From contig NZ_QYUP01000118.1 of assembly GCF_003590855.1 (NCBI RefSeq), forward strand, positions 41,597 through 105,596: 64,000 nucleotides of DNA, given 5' to 3'. Within the stretch, counting starts at the first letter, position 1. Each line of letters opens with the position of its first letter. The notes beneath the pieces were generated by a model. That model ran no database searches, was not told the origin of the DNA, and saw only the letters and a list, made by a program, of their open reading frames with translations. Made by a program: the position numbers and the translations under genes. This document shows positions 18,587-29,362 of this stretch, piece after piece. The stretch comes from Massilia cavernae (GTDB taxonomy: Bacteria > Pseudomonadota > Gammaproteobacteria > Burkholderiales > Burkholderiaceae_D).

Positions 18587-20026
18587 GTGAAATTCCGTAC
18601 CCGCCTCACCGCGCTGCTTATCCCCCTCCTACTGTCCGCCCCGCTTGCCCATGCCGCCGCCGCCGCCAACGCCGGCCGCAGCTGCCACCTGCCAGGCACC
18701 GACGAGGCGATGCGCTGTATTAAAGTGCCGGTGCCCGTCGATTACGCCAGGCCGGACGGCGCCAAAATGGACATCCACGTGACCCTGGCGCCCGCCTTCC
18801 GCGAGTCGGCCCGGCCCGACCCGCTGTTCATCCTCGCCGGCGGTCCCGGCCAGGCCGGCAGCGACCTGCTCGACATGGTGGAGAACACCTTCCGCCGCGT
18901 GCGCGCCACCCGCGACATCGTGTTCATCGACCAGCGCGGCACCGGCCTGTCGGGCAAGCTCGATTGCCCCAGCAAGCCGGAACACGAGACGATGAACGAC
19001 GACCAGCTCGACGCCGAAATCCGCAACTGCATCGCCGCCCTGGGCAAGCCGTACGCCGCCTACACCAGCGCCAATGCCGCACGCGACCTCGAACAGGTCC
19101 GGCGCGCGCTCGGCTACGGCAAGGTCAATATCTGGGGCGGTTCCTACGGCACCCGCCTCGGCCAGGCCTACGCGCGCGCCTTCCCTGGCGCCGTGCGCGC
19201 CCTGGTGCTGGACGGCGTGGCCGCGCCCGACCAGGTGATCCCGGTCGGCGGGCGCGATGGCCAGGCCGCGCTCGACGGGCTGTTCAAGGCCTGCGCACGC
19301 GACGCCAGCTGCAACCAGGCCTTCCCTGCGCTGCGCGCCGAATTCGACGCGCTGGTAGCCCGCCTCGGCGCCGGCCCGATCGAAGTGTCGGTGGCCGATC
19401 CGCGCACCACGCGGCCCCTGAAAACCCAGATGACGCGCGACCGCTTCCTCGGCACCGTCCACAGCGTGCTGTATTCGCCGCTCGACAGCCGCCGCCTGCC
19501 GTTCCTGATCCACAGCGCTTCCCAAGGCCGCTGGGCGCCCTTCATCGCGCGCCGCAACGTGATGGGCGACTTCGCGGTCGACGGCCCGATGGCGCTGGTG
19601 CTGCACATGGCCGTCATCTGCGCCGAAGACTACCCGCGCGTGACGCCCGCGATGGCGGAGGAGGACGCGCGCGCCTCGCAGCTGACGGCGCACCTGCTCA
19701 ACCGCCTGCAGGACGTGTGCAAGGCGGTCGGCGCGCCGGCGGTGCCGTATGCGGCGCCCACCCGCATCGACGCGCCGGTGCTGATGCTGTCCGGCGCGCT
19801 CGATCCGGTCACGCCACCGCGCCGCGCCGAAGCAGCCGGCAAGCACATGGCGAAAGCCCGGCACGTGGTGGTGTCGAACGCCGGCCATGGCATCTCGCCG
19901 CTCGGCTGCGCGCCGCGCCTGCTGCGCGCCTTCATCGACCAGCCGGACCAGAAGCTCGACGCCACCTGCCTTGCCGAGATCCCCGCGCCCACCTTCCAGG
20001 TCGGCAGCGCCGGCCCCCACCCTTAA
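18587..20026 (+). CDS. Secreted alpha/beta hydrolase, tripeptidyl/prolyl aminopeptidase-like
   Basis: A 479-residue exported serine hydrolase. GTG at 18587 is chosen because AGGAG (18577-18581) lies 5 bases upstream and the resulting N terminus is a proper signal peptide ending in PLAHA. An oxyanion-hole block LAGGPGQAGSD is followed by the nucleophile elbow WGGSYGT. The probable triad is S186, D406 (GALDPVTPP) and H434 (NAGHGIS). The C-terminal TAP-like domain fits the tripeptidyl aminopeptidase/S33 group that trims peptides in the periplasm or outside the cell. Several cysteines suggest disulfides. Confidence 0.85.
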   Translation: MKFRTRLTALLIPLLLSAPLAHAAAAANAGRSCHLPGTDEAMRCIKVPVPVDYARPDGAKMDIHVTLAPAFRESARPDPLFILAGGPGQAGSDLLDMVENTFRRVRATRDIVFIDQRGTGLSGKLDCPSKPEHETMNDDQLDAEIRNCIAALGKPYAAYTSANAARDLEQVRRALGYGKVNIWGGSYGTRLGQAYARAFPGAVRALVLDGVAAPDQVIPVGGRDGQAALDGLFKACARDASCNQAFPALRAEFDALVARLGAGPIEVSVADPRTTRPLKTQMTRDRFLGTVHSVLYSPLDSRRLPFLIHSASQGRWAPFIARRNVMGDFAVDGPMALVLHMAVICAEDYPRVTPAMAEEDARASQLTAHLLNRLQDVCKAVGAPAVPYAAPTRIDAPVLMLSGALDPVTPPRRAEAAGKHMAKARHVVVSNAGHGISPLGCAPRLLRAFIDQPDQKLDATCLAEIPAPTFQVGSAGPHP

Positions 20027-20036
20027 CGCAGAGGCA

Positions 20037-20363
20037 GACTTGACATCCTCCCCTTCGTGAACGAAAGGGGATTCCCACTGCTGGCGTCTGATGCCCCAGA
20101 CGGAAGCCGGGCTGAAAGAGCCCAGCTTCTTATTCAATCCGCAGGATATCTCTCGACCTCGCCTAAGGCGACTGCGGATTGGAAAAAGCGGTACTAGTAA
20201 ATCATGCCCCAGCGCGTAATCGCATACTGAAGCATTTAAGGAGTTTGACCGTGGACCAACACCAAAGTTCAAAACATTTTTTCACTTTAACGGCTGCGGG
20301 CGCTTTGCGCCCGGCTCCTTTCACTCCCTGCCCTGAAGTACAGGGTTTCTCGGAGCAATTCTG
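20037..20363. mobile_element. Hairpin-rich remnant of an IS200/IS605-type element
   Basis: The 337-base gap between the hydrolase and the ABC genes has no credible gene. Its left side, TTGACATCCTCCCC followed by GGGGATTCCC (hairpin 20050-20070), and its right side, TCACTCCCTGCCCTG with CAGGGTTTCTCGGAGCA (hairpin 20331-20345), resemble the subterminal palindromes of IS200/IS605 elements. Between them are stems at 20103-20129, 20135-20181 (a 10-pair CAATCCGCAG/CTGCGGATTG stem enclosing TCGCC-TAA-GGCGA) and 20298-20312 (GGGCGC-TTT-GCGCCC). No transposase or tnpB is left. Element assignment rests on remembered family ends. Confidence 0.6.
20352..20355 (+). promoter_or_regulatory. Ribosome-binding site lying in the mobile-element end
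   Basis: GGAG within the CTCGGAGCA end sequence sits 8 bases before the ATG of the ABC ATPase gene. The translation signal of that gene is therefore part of the inserted element. Confidence 0.6.
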
Positions 20364-21091
<728 letters not shown>

Positions 21092-21095
<4 letters not shown>

Positions 21096-22276
21096 AGCCG
21101 AAGTTCCTGGTCGTTTTCCTCAAGGAGTTCAAGGAGACCCTGCGCGACAAGCGCTCGCTGCTGCTGCTCGCCCTGTTCGCGCTGATGTACCCGGTGATGC
21201 TGGGCTACATGCTGAACCAGCAGATCGAACGCGCCACCCGCCCCGAGCGCGAAGGCATGGAACTGGCCGTGATCGGCGCGGCCCAGGCGCCCAACCTGAT
21301 GGCGCAGTTCAAGCAGAAGAACATCACGGTGCAGCAGATCGAGCCGATGGACGAGGACGCCATCGGCGAACTGCTGCGTTCGCGCAGGGCGGTGGCGGTG
21401 CTGCGCATCGGCGACAAGTTCACCGAGAACTACCAGGCCATGCGGCCGGCCCAGGTCGAGCTGTGGTTCGATTCCGCGATCGACAACGGCCCGCGCCAGC
21501 GCGACATCGACCTCGTGCTGCGCGAGTACAACGCCGACATCGCCGGCGCGCGCCTGCTGGCCCACGGCGTGTCGCCAGTGGTGATGTCGCCGGTGAAGGT
21601 GCAGCGCTACGACACCGGCAGCACCGCCGCACGGTCGGCCGGCCTGATCGGCGCCATCCTCGGCTTCCTGTTCTTCCCGGCCTTTATCTGCGGCCTGTCC
21701 GCCGCGGTCGACAGCACCGCCGGCGAGCGCGAACGGCGCTCGCTGGAAGTGCTGATGGCGCAGCCGGTACGCCCTTCCGAACTCATTATCGGCAAGTGGC
21801 TCACCTCCGGCCTGCTGGCGGTGATCGGCATCACGCTCGAACTGGCGCTGGCGCATGCGATCCTCAGCTGGCTGCCGCTGGAGGAAATCGGCATGGTCTG
21901 GCGCGTCACCTCGTTCGACCTGGCGATGGTGTGCCTGGCGTCGGTGCCGCTGTCGATGCTGGCCGCCTCGGTGCATATCGCGCTGGCGATGAACGCCAAA
22001 TCGTTCAAGGAAGCCCAGAGCATGGCCAGCATCGTGGTGCTGCTGCCGATGATTCCGGGCGTGGTGGTGTCGATGATGGAGCTCAAGACCGCGATGTGGA
22101 TGTACGCGGTGCCGATGCTGTCGAACCAGACCCTGTTGCGCGAAATCGCCAAGGGCGGCGACATGGGCGTGGCGCCGTTCGTGCTGACCTTCTTCTCGTC
22201 GCTGGTGCCGGCACTGGCCGGCGTGGCGTTCGCATCGTGGCGCCTGCGCAGCGAGCGCTACGTGCTCGCGGTCTGA
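21092..22276 (+). CDS. ABC-2 type transporter permease, NatB-like
   Basis: A 394-residue membrane protein. One N-terminal helix (about 17-36) is followed by a large extracytoplasmic domain of about 140 residues and then five or six helices from about residue 180 to the end. This is the usual NatB/ABC2_membrane_3 layout. It begins in a 4-base overlap with the ATPase gene. It is probably an exporter; the cargo cannot be read from the sequence. Confidence 0.85.
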
Positions 22277-22343
22277 GCCCGGCCCCCTGCGCCGAATCCT
22301 GCCCTCCCTTACAATATGCCCAACATATTTCGAGGGAGGTGTC

Positions 22344-22766
22344 ATGGAAGTGAAAGTCAGCTGGAACGGCCCTTCGGGCATGAGTTTCCGCGCAGAGACC
22401 GGGTCCGGCCACATGGTGGCAATGGACGGCGCGCCGGAAGGCGGCGGCCATAACCTGGCGCCGCGCCCGATGGAGATGGTGTTGCTCGGTACCGGCGGCT
22501 GCACCGCCTACGATGTGGTGCTGATCCTGAAACGCGGGCGCGAACAGGTCGAGGGCTGCGACGTCACGCTCAAGGCAGAACGCGCCGACACCGACCCCAA
22601 GGTGTTCACCCATGTGCACTTCCATTTCGTCGTCAGCGGCAAGAACCTCAGGCACGCCGTCGTCGAACGGGCGGTCAACCTGTCGCACGACAAATACTGC
22701 TCGGCCTCGATCATGCTGGCCAAGACCGCGCAGATCACCCACACGTTCGAGATCGTCGAAGTATAA
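22344..22766 (+). CDS. OsmC family protein (YhfA-like)
   Basis: A 140-residue protein of the OsmC/Ohr superfamily, whose members reduce organic peroxides with a pair of cysteines. The two cysteines are present: C53 in LGTGGCTAYDV and C119 in SHDKYCSAS. The sequence follows the YhfA branch, whose physiological role is less clear than that of Ohr. A strong GGGAGG ribosome-binding site precedes the ATG. It converges on coq7 with only 3 bases between. Confidence 0.88.
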   Translation: MEVKVSWNGPSGMSFRAETGSGHMVAMDGAPEGGGHNLAPRPMEMVLLGTGGCTAYDVVLILKRGREQVEGCDVTLKAERADTDPKVFTHVHFHFVVSGKNLRHAVVERAVNLSHDKYCSASIMLAKTAQITHTFEIVEV

Positions 22767-22769
22767 GCG

Positions 22770-23411
22770 TCAGATGTAATAGGCGGTGGTGGTCATGACC
22801 CTGGACATGGCCGTCATCGCGGCCTTGACCGGCATCGGCGTTTCGGCCGCGCCCAGCGCCTGCGCCGCGGCGCCGTGCGCTACTTCGTCGGCGCGCATCT
22901 GCTCGACGATCGCGCGCGACTTGGCGTCCTGTACCGGCAGCAGGTCGAGGTGGCTGTTCAGGTGCGCCTCGACCTGGCGTTCGGTTTCGACCACGAAGCC
23001 CAGGCTGCGCGCGTCGCCCAGCTTGGCCGCGACCGTGCCGATCGCGTAGGCGCCCGCATACCACAGGGGATTGAACAGGCTGGGCTGCGAACCCAGTTCG
23101 GCCAGGCGCTGCGCGGTCCATGCGAGGTGGTCTTCTTCCTCGCGCCCGGCCTGCTCGAACTGCGCCCGCATCTCGGGCGTTTTGGCGAAGCGCGCCTGCG
23201 AGTCGTACAGGGCCTGGGCGCACACCTCGCCTACGTGGTTGACCCGCATCAGGCCCGCGCTGTGGCGCTGCTCGCGCTCGTCGAGCGCGGCATCGGCCGC
23301 ATGGGCTGCGGGGTTCGGGCGCGACGAGGTGGCGACGCCGCCGATCACGCGCAGCGCCTTGTCGACGCCGATGATCAGGTGGTCGATTGGATTGTGTGAG
23401 CGCAGTTGCAT
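22770..23411 (-). CDS. coq7: 5-demethoxyubiquinol hydroxylase Coq7
   Basis: Di-iron monooxygenase that hydroxylates 2-polyprenyl-3-methyl-6-methoxy-1,4-benzoquinol in ubiquinone synthesis. The 213-residue protein shows the ferritin-like iron ligands in [24 protein letters not shown], a VEAHL helix and a late MRADEVAHG helix. It is a peripheral membrane enzyme that makes the quinone used by the respiratory chain. The protein start is well defined. Confidence 0.93.
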   Translation of the reverse strand: MQLRSHNPIDHLIIGVDKALRVIGGVATSSRPNPAAHAADAALDEREQRHSAGLMRVNHVGEVCAQALYDSQARFAKTPEMRAQFEQAGREEEDHLAWTAQRLAELGSQPSLFNPLWYAGAYAIGTVAAKLGDARSLGFVVETERQVEAHLNSHLDLLPVQDAKSRAIVEQMRADEVAHGAAAQALGAAETPMPVKAAMTAMSRVMTTTAYYI

Positions 23412-23442
23412 GGCCGTGTTCCCGGATAGTGTGAAAACGGCA

Positions 23443-23889
23443 TTATAAGACGTCGCGCGGGACCGGCGCGCCCGCTTCCGGCAGCTTCTGGCGCTCGATC
23501 CAGTCGAGCACCGGGCCGGCGATGTCGATGCCGGAAATTTTCTTCGCCACCGACAGGTTCAGCGACAGCAGGAAGGGGATACTGTCGACCGGCACCTCGG
23601 GGCAGTGCTCGGCGAACGAGGACAGGAAACGCTTCGATTCGAGTACCGGAACCAGCTTGGCTCCGCTCATAAACTGGAGTACGCTTGTAATCGTGTGGCC
23701 GCGCCCGATCGACTGGTAGATGAAGCGGTTGTAGTCGCGGTCGACCTTCTTGAAGTCGATCGCCTCGTTAGTCATCAGTGCGGCAAGGTAATGGAGGCCC
23801 AGCGCGACGCGAAAGAAATTGGTCGCTTCGACGGCGCTCTGGCCGCGGCGGGTTACCGCGAGCACATTTTCTTTAATGACAGTATCCAT
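23443..23889 (-). CDS. Conserved-looking hypothetical protein, 148 aa
   Basis: Not recognised. The 148-residue soluble protein is mostly alpha-helical by eye, with no signal peptide, no cysteine cluster and no known catalytic motif. It has a hydrophobic helix ([15 protein letters not shown]) and a late [28 protein letters not shown] segment. ATG at 23889 (MDTVIKEN) is preferred over the upstream ATG at 24012, because the intervening residues look like noncoding read-through. It is divergent from the Rieske gene, 112 bases away. Confidence 0.6.
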   Translation of the reverse strand: MDTVIKENVLAVTRRGQSAVEATNFFRVALGLHYLAALMTNEAIDFKKVDRDYNRFIYQSIGRGHTITSVLQFMSGAKLVPVLESKRFLSSFAEHCPEVPVDSIPFLLSLNLSVAKKISGIDIAGPVLDWIERQKLPEAGAPVPRDVL

Positions 23890-24001
23890 TCGGCCATTAT
23901 CCACATTTTCCGCGCTCCCGGGCAGGGGCATTGCAACAGTTTGCCCCGCCGCTTGTCTAACCTTGGAACGCTTGTCTTTGGCGAACCGGAAGAGGCACAG
24001 C

Positions 24002-24604
24002 ATGCACACCACCCCACTCAGCTATCGGCCAGAGCGCCGGCACTTCCTGACCATCACCACCGCGGCGGCGGGCGGGCTCGGGCTCGTCGCCACCGCGGTC
24101 CCCTTCATCAAGAGCATGTCGCCCAGCGAACGGGCGCGCGCGGCCGGCGCGCCGGCCGAGCTCGACGTCAGCACCATCGCGCCGGGTTCGCTGGTCACGG
24201 TCGAATGGCGCGGCAAGCCGGTCTGGGTGCTGCACCGCACCAGCGCGCAACTGGCGGCGCTGGGCGGGCATGACGGCGACCTGGCCGATCCGCAGTCGAA
24301 GGAGCCGGAGCAGCCCGCCTACGCGGCCAATGCCACGCGCGCCCTGAATCCGGAATTCCTGGTGCTGACGGCGATCTGCACCCATCTCGGGTGCATCCCC
24401 AGCTACCGCCCGGACGCCGGTGCGGCCGACCTGGGCGACGACTGGCCGGGCGGCTTCTACTGCCCCTGCCACGGCTCCAAGTTCGACCTTGCCGGGCGCG
24501 TGTTCCGCAATGTCCCGGCCCCGCGCAACATGGAGGTGCCGTCGTATGCCTTCGAAGGCAGCAAGCTGGTGATCGGGATTGACCCGACCGACAAGGCGCC
24601 TTGA
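24002..24604 (+). CDS. petA: Rieske iron-sulfur protein, ubiquinol-cytochrome c reductase type (stand-alone)
   Basis: A 200-residue Rieske subunit like that of the bc1 complex. A twin-arginine-type N terminus (ERRHFL at 11-16) precedes the single membrane helix (about 18-35). The cluster motifs CTHLGC (126-131) and CPCHGS (154-159) supply the two Cys, two His and the disulfide. No cytochrome b or c1 gene flanks it, unlike the normal petABC operon, so it is probably a paralogue or an exchangeable subunit. The sequence WRGKPVWVLHRT and the QSKEPEQPAYAANATR insert match PetA rather than dioxygenase ferredoxins. Confidence 0.85.
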   Translation: MHTTPLSYRPERRHFLTITTAAAGGLGLVATAVPFIKSMSPSERARAAGAPAELDVSTIAPGSLVTVEWRGKPVWVLHRTSAQLAALGGHDGDLADPQSKEPEQPAYAANATRALNPEFLVLTAICTHLGCIPSYRPDAGAADLGDDWPGGFYCPCHGSKFDLAGRVFRNVPAPRNMEVPSYAFEGSKLVIGIDPTDKAP

Positions 24605-24871
24605 GTTGCCGCGTGTGGTCAATTTCCTCCCCTGTCGCCCAGGGGCGGGAATGCCGCACGCATCGCATCCCCAACCAGCCCACACCCCGCCTGCCTCATT
24701 TTTGTGCAGACACCCGCCCTTCCATTCCCCCGATTCGTCACTCTGTTCCAGTCAAAGCGCCGTGCATCGCAATGGGCCGCCATACCGGCCGTAAATTTAA
24801 TACAATGCAACTATCACAAAAGTATGACAACCGCATTGCCGGTTACGCAAGGTTACAGGAGCAAAGTCAGC
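24605..24871. other. Gap between the Rieske and ABC genes
   Basis: This 267-base gap holds a short hairpin CCCCTG-TCGCC-CAGGGG (24629-24645) soon after the Rieske stop, with no T tract. A TAATACAAT promoter-like patch follows near 24798-24808, then AGGAG (24857-24861) serves the ABC ATPase gene. No other gene is supported. Confidence 0.5.
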
Positions 24872-25762
24872 ATGGAATTAAGGATTCGCAATTTGTCCAA
24901 GACCTACGCCAATGGCGTGGTGGCGCTGGACAAGGTCACCCTGACGATCCCCACCGGGATGTTCGGCCTGCTCGGGCCCAACGGGGCCGGCAAGTCGACC
25001 CTGATGCGCATCCTGGCCACGCTGCAGGAATGCGATTCCGGTTCGGTGTTCCTGGGCGATATCGACGTGCTCGACGAACAGGACGAGGTGCGCCGCCTGC
25101 TCGGCTACCTGCCGCAGGACTTCGGCGTCTACCCCAAGGTCACCGCCTACGAGCTGCTTGACCACTTCGCCATCCTCAAGGGCCTGTCCAACCGCGCGCG
25201 CCGGCGCGAGGTGGTCGACGGCCTGCTGCAGCAGACCAACCTGTTCGACGTGCGCCACCAGCGCCTCGGCGGCTTCTCGGGCGGCATGCGCCAGCGCTTC
25301 GGCATCGCCCAGGCGCTGCTGGGCGATCCACAGCTGATCATCGTCGACGAGCCGACCGCCGGCCTCGACCCGCAGGAACGGGTGCGCTTCCACAACCTGC
25401 TGTCCGACATCGGCGAGGACAAGACGGTCCTGCTGTCGACCCACATCGTGTCCGACGTGGCCGACCTGTGCTCCAACATGGCCATCATCAACAAGGGCCA
25501 CGTGCTGCTGTGCGGCGAGCCACAGAAGCTGATCGAGGACATCGGCGACAAGATCTGGGAGCGCTTCGTGGCGAAAGCCGACGTGGCCGCGTTCCAGAAG
25601 CAGCACTCGGTGATCTCGACCCGCCTGCTGACCGGGCGCACCCTGATCCGGGTGTACGCCGACCGCGCCCCCGGCGACGGCTTCGAGCCGGCCATCTGCG
25701 ATCTCGAAGACGTGTACTTCGCCACCATCGCCGGACGCCATACCGCGGCCAGCAACTGCTAG
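24872..25762 (+). CDS. ABC transporter ATP-binding protein partnered with a permease-peptidase fusion
   Basis: A 296-residue ABC-2-class ATPase. Walker A GPNGAGKS is at 35-42, signature FSGGM at 135-139, Walker B LIIVDEP at 155-161, and an H-loop lies in [11 protein letters not shown]-terminal extension of about 75 residues (after [11 protein letters not shown]) looks like a small regulatory or docking domain. ATG at 24872 has AGGAG 10 bases upstream; the longer frame is noncoding. The permease-M1 fusion gene starts 8 bases after its stop, so the two proteins form one transporter. Confidence 0.9.
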   Translation: MELRIRNLSKTYANGVVALDKVTLTIPTGMFGLLGPNGAGKSTLMRILATLQECDSGSVFLGDIDVLDEQDEVRRLLGYLPQDFGVYPKVTAYELLDHFAILKGLSNRARRREVVDGLLQQTNLFDVRHQRLGGFSGGMRQRFGIAQALLGDPQLIIVDEPTAGLDPQERVRFHNLLSDIGEDKTVLLSTHIVSDVADLCSNMAIINKGHVLLCGEPQKLIEDIGDKIWERFVAKADVAAFQKQHSVISTRLLTGRTLIRVYADRAPGDGFEPAICDLEDVYFATIAGRHTAASNC

Positions 25763-25770
25763 GGGCAGTC

Positions 25771-28700
25771 ATGCTGGCAATCGCACTGTTCGAAGCCCGG
25801 CAGCGGCTCAAGCTGCTTTCGACCTGGGTCTACTTCGCCATGTTCCTGGCGCTGGCGATGCTGTGGATGGCGGCCGCCGGCGGCGTGTTCAAGGAGGTGC
25901 AGGTCATCTTCGGCGGCAAGGTGTTCATCAACGCGCCGCGTTCGGTGGACATGACGGTTGCCTTCCTCGGCTGCCTCGGGGTGGTGGTGGTGGCGGCCGT
26001 GATGGGCCGCTCGGTCCAGCAGGACTTCGAGTACGACATGCACCACTTCTTCTTCAGCGCCCCGATCGGCAAGGCGGCCTACGTGTTCGGGCGCTTCCTG
26101 GGCGCCTACCTGACCCTGGTGATCGTTTTCTCCAGCATCGTGCTGGGCGCCTGGCTCGGCACCTACATACCCGGCATCGAGCCGGAGCGGCTCGGCCCCG
26201 TCAACCTGATGCTGTACCTGCGCCCGTTCGTGCTGATGCAGGCGCCGAACCTGTTCATCTTCGGCGCCATCTTCTTCGTGCTGGCCGCGCTGACCCGCCG
26301 CATGATGCCGGTGTACGTGGCCAGCGTGGTGATGATGGTCGGTTACATCGTGGCGCCCTACCTGGCGCGCGACCTCGATTACAAGACCCTGGCCGCGCTG
26401 ATCGATCCGTTCGGCACCACCGCCCTGATCCGCATGACCGAATACTGGACGGTGGCCGAACGCAACGTGCGCGTGATCCCCTTCGAAAGCGTGTACCTGC
26501 TCAACCGCGCGATCTGGTCCGGCTTCGCGCTGGTCGTGCTGCTGCTCGGCTACTGGCGCTTCCACTTCATCAGCGCCGCCGACAGCGGCCGCGCCAAGGG
26601 CGGCGAGAACGACATGCCGGTGCAGCTCAGCCAGGTCGCCGCCGACACCCGCGAAAAACCCGACTTCGCCAACCGCAGCCTGCTGCTGCTGCTGGCCCGT
26701 TCGAGCTGGCTGAACCTGCGCGAGTCGACCAGGAATGTCTACTTCGCCGTGATCGTGCTGGCCTCGGTGCTGACGGTGTTCGCCAGTTCGCTGAACATGG
26801 GCGCCATCTACGGCACCAGCACCTACCCGGTCACCTACCAGGTGCTGGAACTGATCGGCGAGACCTTCTCGCTGTTCATGCTGATCGTGACCACCTTCTA
26901 CGCCGGCGAAATCGTCTGGCGCGAGCGCGAGGCGCGCGTGGCGCCGATGCTCGACGTGATGCCGGTGCCGACCTGGGTGCGCATGCTGGCCAAGGTATTC
27001 GCACTGGTCGGCCTGCAGGCGCTGATGCTGTTCGTGCTGATGCTGTGCGGCCTCTTGATCCAGGTGTTCGACGGCTACTTCGCCTTCGAGCTTGGCCTGT
27101 ACGTACAGACGCTGTTCCTGATCGAGCTTCCGCAGTGGGCAATGGTGGCGGTGCTGGCGATCACGGTGCAGGTACTGTTCAATCACAAGTACGTGGCCTA
27201 CTTCGCGATGATCGTCTACTACGTGGCGACGATCACCTTCTCCTCGCTTGGCCTCGACCACCCGATGATCTTGTACGGCACCTCGCCCGACTTCGTGTAT
27301 TCGGCCATGAACGGCTTCGGCCACTACCTGGCGCGCGAGCGCTGGTTCGAGCTGTACTGGGGCGGCTTCGCGCTGATGCTGCTGGTGCTGTCGCTGGTGT
27401 TCTGGCCGCGCGGCTGCAACGACGAATTCGGCAGCCGCCTGCGCATGGCGCGCCGCAACCTGAGCACGCCGGTGCTGGCCACCTTCGCCATCGGACTGGC
27501 CATCTTCCTCGGCGCCGGCGGCCTGCTGTACTACAACCTGCATGTCGCCAACGACTTCCAGACCGCCTGGCAAGCCGACCAGCAGCGCGCCGACTACGAA
27601 CAGCGCTACAAGCCGCTGGCGGGCGCGCCGCAACCGCGCATCACCGATGTCGACCTGCGCGTCGACATTCGCCCGGAGAGCCGCAGCCTGCACGTGCGCG
27701 GACGCTACCAGCTGGAGAACCGCACCGGCAAGCCGGTCAGCCAGGTGATCGTCAACCAGGATCGCCGCGCCGACCTCAGGGTGCGTTTCAGCCAGCCGGC
27801 GCGCGCGGTGCTGACCGACCGCGACCGCGGCGTCTACCTGTACCTCCTGGCCGCTCCGTTGCAGCCGGGCGAGCGCATCGCGATGGACTTCGAACTGGCC
27901 TACACGCCGAAGGGCATCCTCGGCCTGGGGCTGGACACGCCCGTGATCGGCAACGGCACCTTCTTCAACAAGGACGCGCTGCCGGGCATCGGCTACATGC
28001 GCTCGATCGAGCTTTCCGATGAGCGCGACCGCAAGCGCCACGGGCTGGCGCCGCGCGAGCGCATGCTCGCGCGCGACGACCCCAAAGGCCGCGCCGACAG
28101 CTATATCAGCTCCGACGCCGACTGGATCAACTTCAACGCCGTGGTCAGCACCAGCCCGGACCAGGTGGCGATCGCCCCCGGCACGCTGGAAAAGGAATGG
28201 CTGGACAAGGGGCGCCGCTACTTCCACTACAAGATGGACAAGCCAATCCTGAACTTCTACGGCTTCCAGTCGGCGCGCTACGAAGTGCGGCACGACCGCT
28301 GGCGCGACGTGACCATCGATGTGTACTACCACGCCGCCCATGCCTACAACCTGGACCGCATCGTCAAGGGCGTCAAGGCGTCGCTGGAGTACTACTCGGC
28401 CAACTTCAGCCCCTACCAGCACAAGGTCGTGCGCGTAGTCGAATTCCCGCGCTACGCCACCTTTGCGCAGTCCTACCCGGGCACCATCCCGTATTCGGAG
28501 AACATCGGCTTCATCGCCAAGGTGGACGACCAGGATCCGAAGGACGTCGACTATCCGTTCCACGTGACCGCGCATGAAATGGCGCACCAGTGGTGGGGCC
28601 ACCAGCTGGTGGGCGCAAACACGCGCGGCGCCACGGTGCTGTCGGAAACGCTGTCGGAGTATTCGGCGCTGATGGTGATGAAGAAGACCATGGGCGAGAA

Positions 28701-29340
28701 CAAGATGCGGCGTTTCCTGCGCTATGACCTCGACCGCTACCTGATGGGCCGCGCGCTGGAGAACCGCAAGGAGATGCCGCTGGCGCAGAACGAGAACCAG
28801 GACTACATCCACTACCGCAAGGGCGGGCTGGCGATGTACCTGCTGCAGGATGTGCTGGGCGAGGACAAGGTCAACGGCGTGCTGCACAAGCTGCTGGCGG
28901 ACCACGCCTTCCACGGCGCGCCCTACCCCGGCGTCGATGTGCTGACCAGCGCACTGCGCCAGGTCGCGCCGCCCGAATATGCCTACCTGATCGACGACCT
29001 GTTCGAGTCCATCGTCCTGTACGAGAACCGCGCCACCTCCGCCACCGCGCAGCGCCGCGCCGACGGCAAATACGCGGTAACCGTGAGCGCCTCGGCCACC
29101 AAGATGCGGGCCGGCGAACTGGGTGAAGAAAAGGAAGCGCCGCTGAAGGACGTGATCGAATTCGGCGTCGACGACAAGGACGGCAGGCCGCTGCTGCGCG
29201 AGCGCCGCATCGTCGGCAGCCGCGATGTGACGGTGACGCTGATCGTGGGCGGCCGCCCGGCCCGGGCCGGTATCGATCCGGACAACAAGCTGATCGACCG
29301 CAAGCCAGCTGATAACATGATGCAGGTCGAGTACCGCTGA
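25771..29340 (+). CDS. ABC transporter permease fused to an M1 family metallopeptidase
   Basis: A 1189-residue fusion. Residues 1-600 contain two ABC-2-like membrane halves (about 1-275 and 300-600, roughly 12-13 helices), the last helix ending near 590. Residues from about 610 form a periplasmic M1 aminopeptidase domain: a GAMEN-like YSEN at 908-911, zinc motif HEMAH at 935-939 with the probable third ligand E959, and the YRKGG tyrosine block. The spacing from the second His to Glu is 19 residues, against 18 in classical M1 enzymes. The order ATPase-fusion-periplasmic protein suggests ATP-driven transport tied to peptide trimming; the substrate is unknown. Confidence 0.88.
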   Translation: MLAIALFEARQRLKLLSTWVYFAMFLALAMLWMAAAGGVFKEVQVIFGGKVFINAPRSVDMTVAFLGCLGVVVVAAVMGRSVQQDFEYDMHHFFFSAPIGKAAYVFGRFLGAYLTLVIVFSSIVLGAWLGTYIPGIEPERLGPVNLMLYLRPFVLMQAPNLFIFGAIFFVLAALTRRMMPVYVASVVMMVGYIVAPYLARDLDYKTLAALIDPFGTTALIRMTEYWTVAERNVRVIPFESVYLLNRAIWSGFALVVLLLGYWRFHFISAADSGRAKGGENDMPVQLSQVAADTREKPDFANRSLLLLLARSSWLNLRESTRNVYFAVIVLASVLTVFASSLNMGAIYGTSTYPVTYQVLELIGETFSLFMLIVTTFYAGEIVWREREARVAPMLDVMPVPTWVRMLAKVFALVGLQALMLFVLMLCGLLIQVFDGYFAFELGLYVQTLFLIELPQWAMVAVLAITVQVLFNHKYVAYFAMIVYYVATITFSSLGLDHPMILYGTSPDFVYSAMNGFGHYLARERWFELYWGGFALMLLVLSLVFWPRGCNDEFGSRLRMARRNLSTPVLATFAIGLAIFLGAGGLLYYNLHVANDFQTAWQADQQRADYEQRYKPLAGAPQPRITDVDLRVDIRPESRSLHVRGRYQLENRTGKPVSQVIVNQDRRADLRVRFSQPARAVLTDRDRGVYLYLLAAPLQPGERIAMDFELAYTPKGILGLGLDTPVIGNGTFFNKDALPGIGYMRSIELSDERDRKRHGLAPRERMLARDDPKGRADSYISSDADWINFNAVVSTSPDQVAIAPGTLEKEWLDKGRRYFHYKMDKPILNFYGFQSARYEVRHDRWRDVTIDVYYHAAHAYNLDRIVKGVKASLEYYSANFSPYQHKVVRVVEFPRYATFAQSYPGTIPYSENIGFIAKVDDQDPKDVDYPFHVTAHEMAHQWWGHQLVGANTRGATVLSETLSEYSALMVMKKTMGENKMRRFLRYDLDRYLMGRALENRKEMPLAQNENQDYIHYRKGGLAMYLLQDVLGEDKVNGVLHKLLADHAFHGAPYPGVDVLTSALRQVAPPEYAYLIDDLFESIVLYENRATSATAQRRADGKYAVTVSASATKMRAGELGEEKEAPLKDVIEFGVDDKDGRPLLRERRIVGSRDVTVTLIVGGRPARAGIDPDNKLIDRKPADNMMQVEYR

Positions 29341-29362
29341 TACCCTCACACAAGAAACGAGC

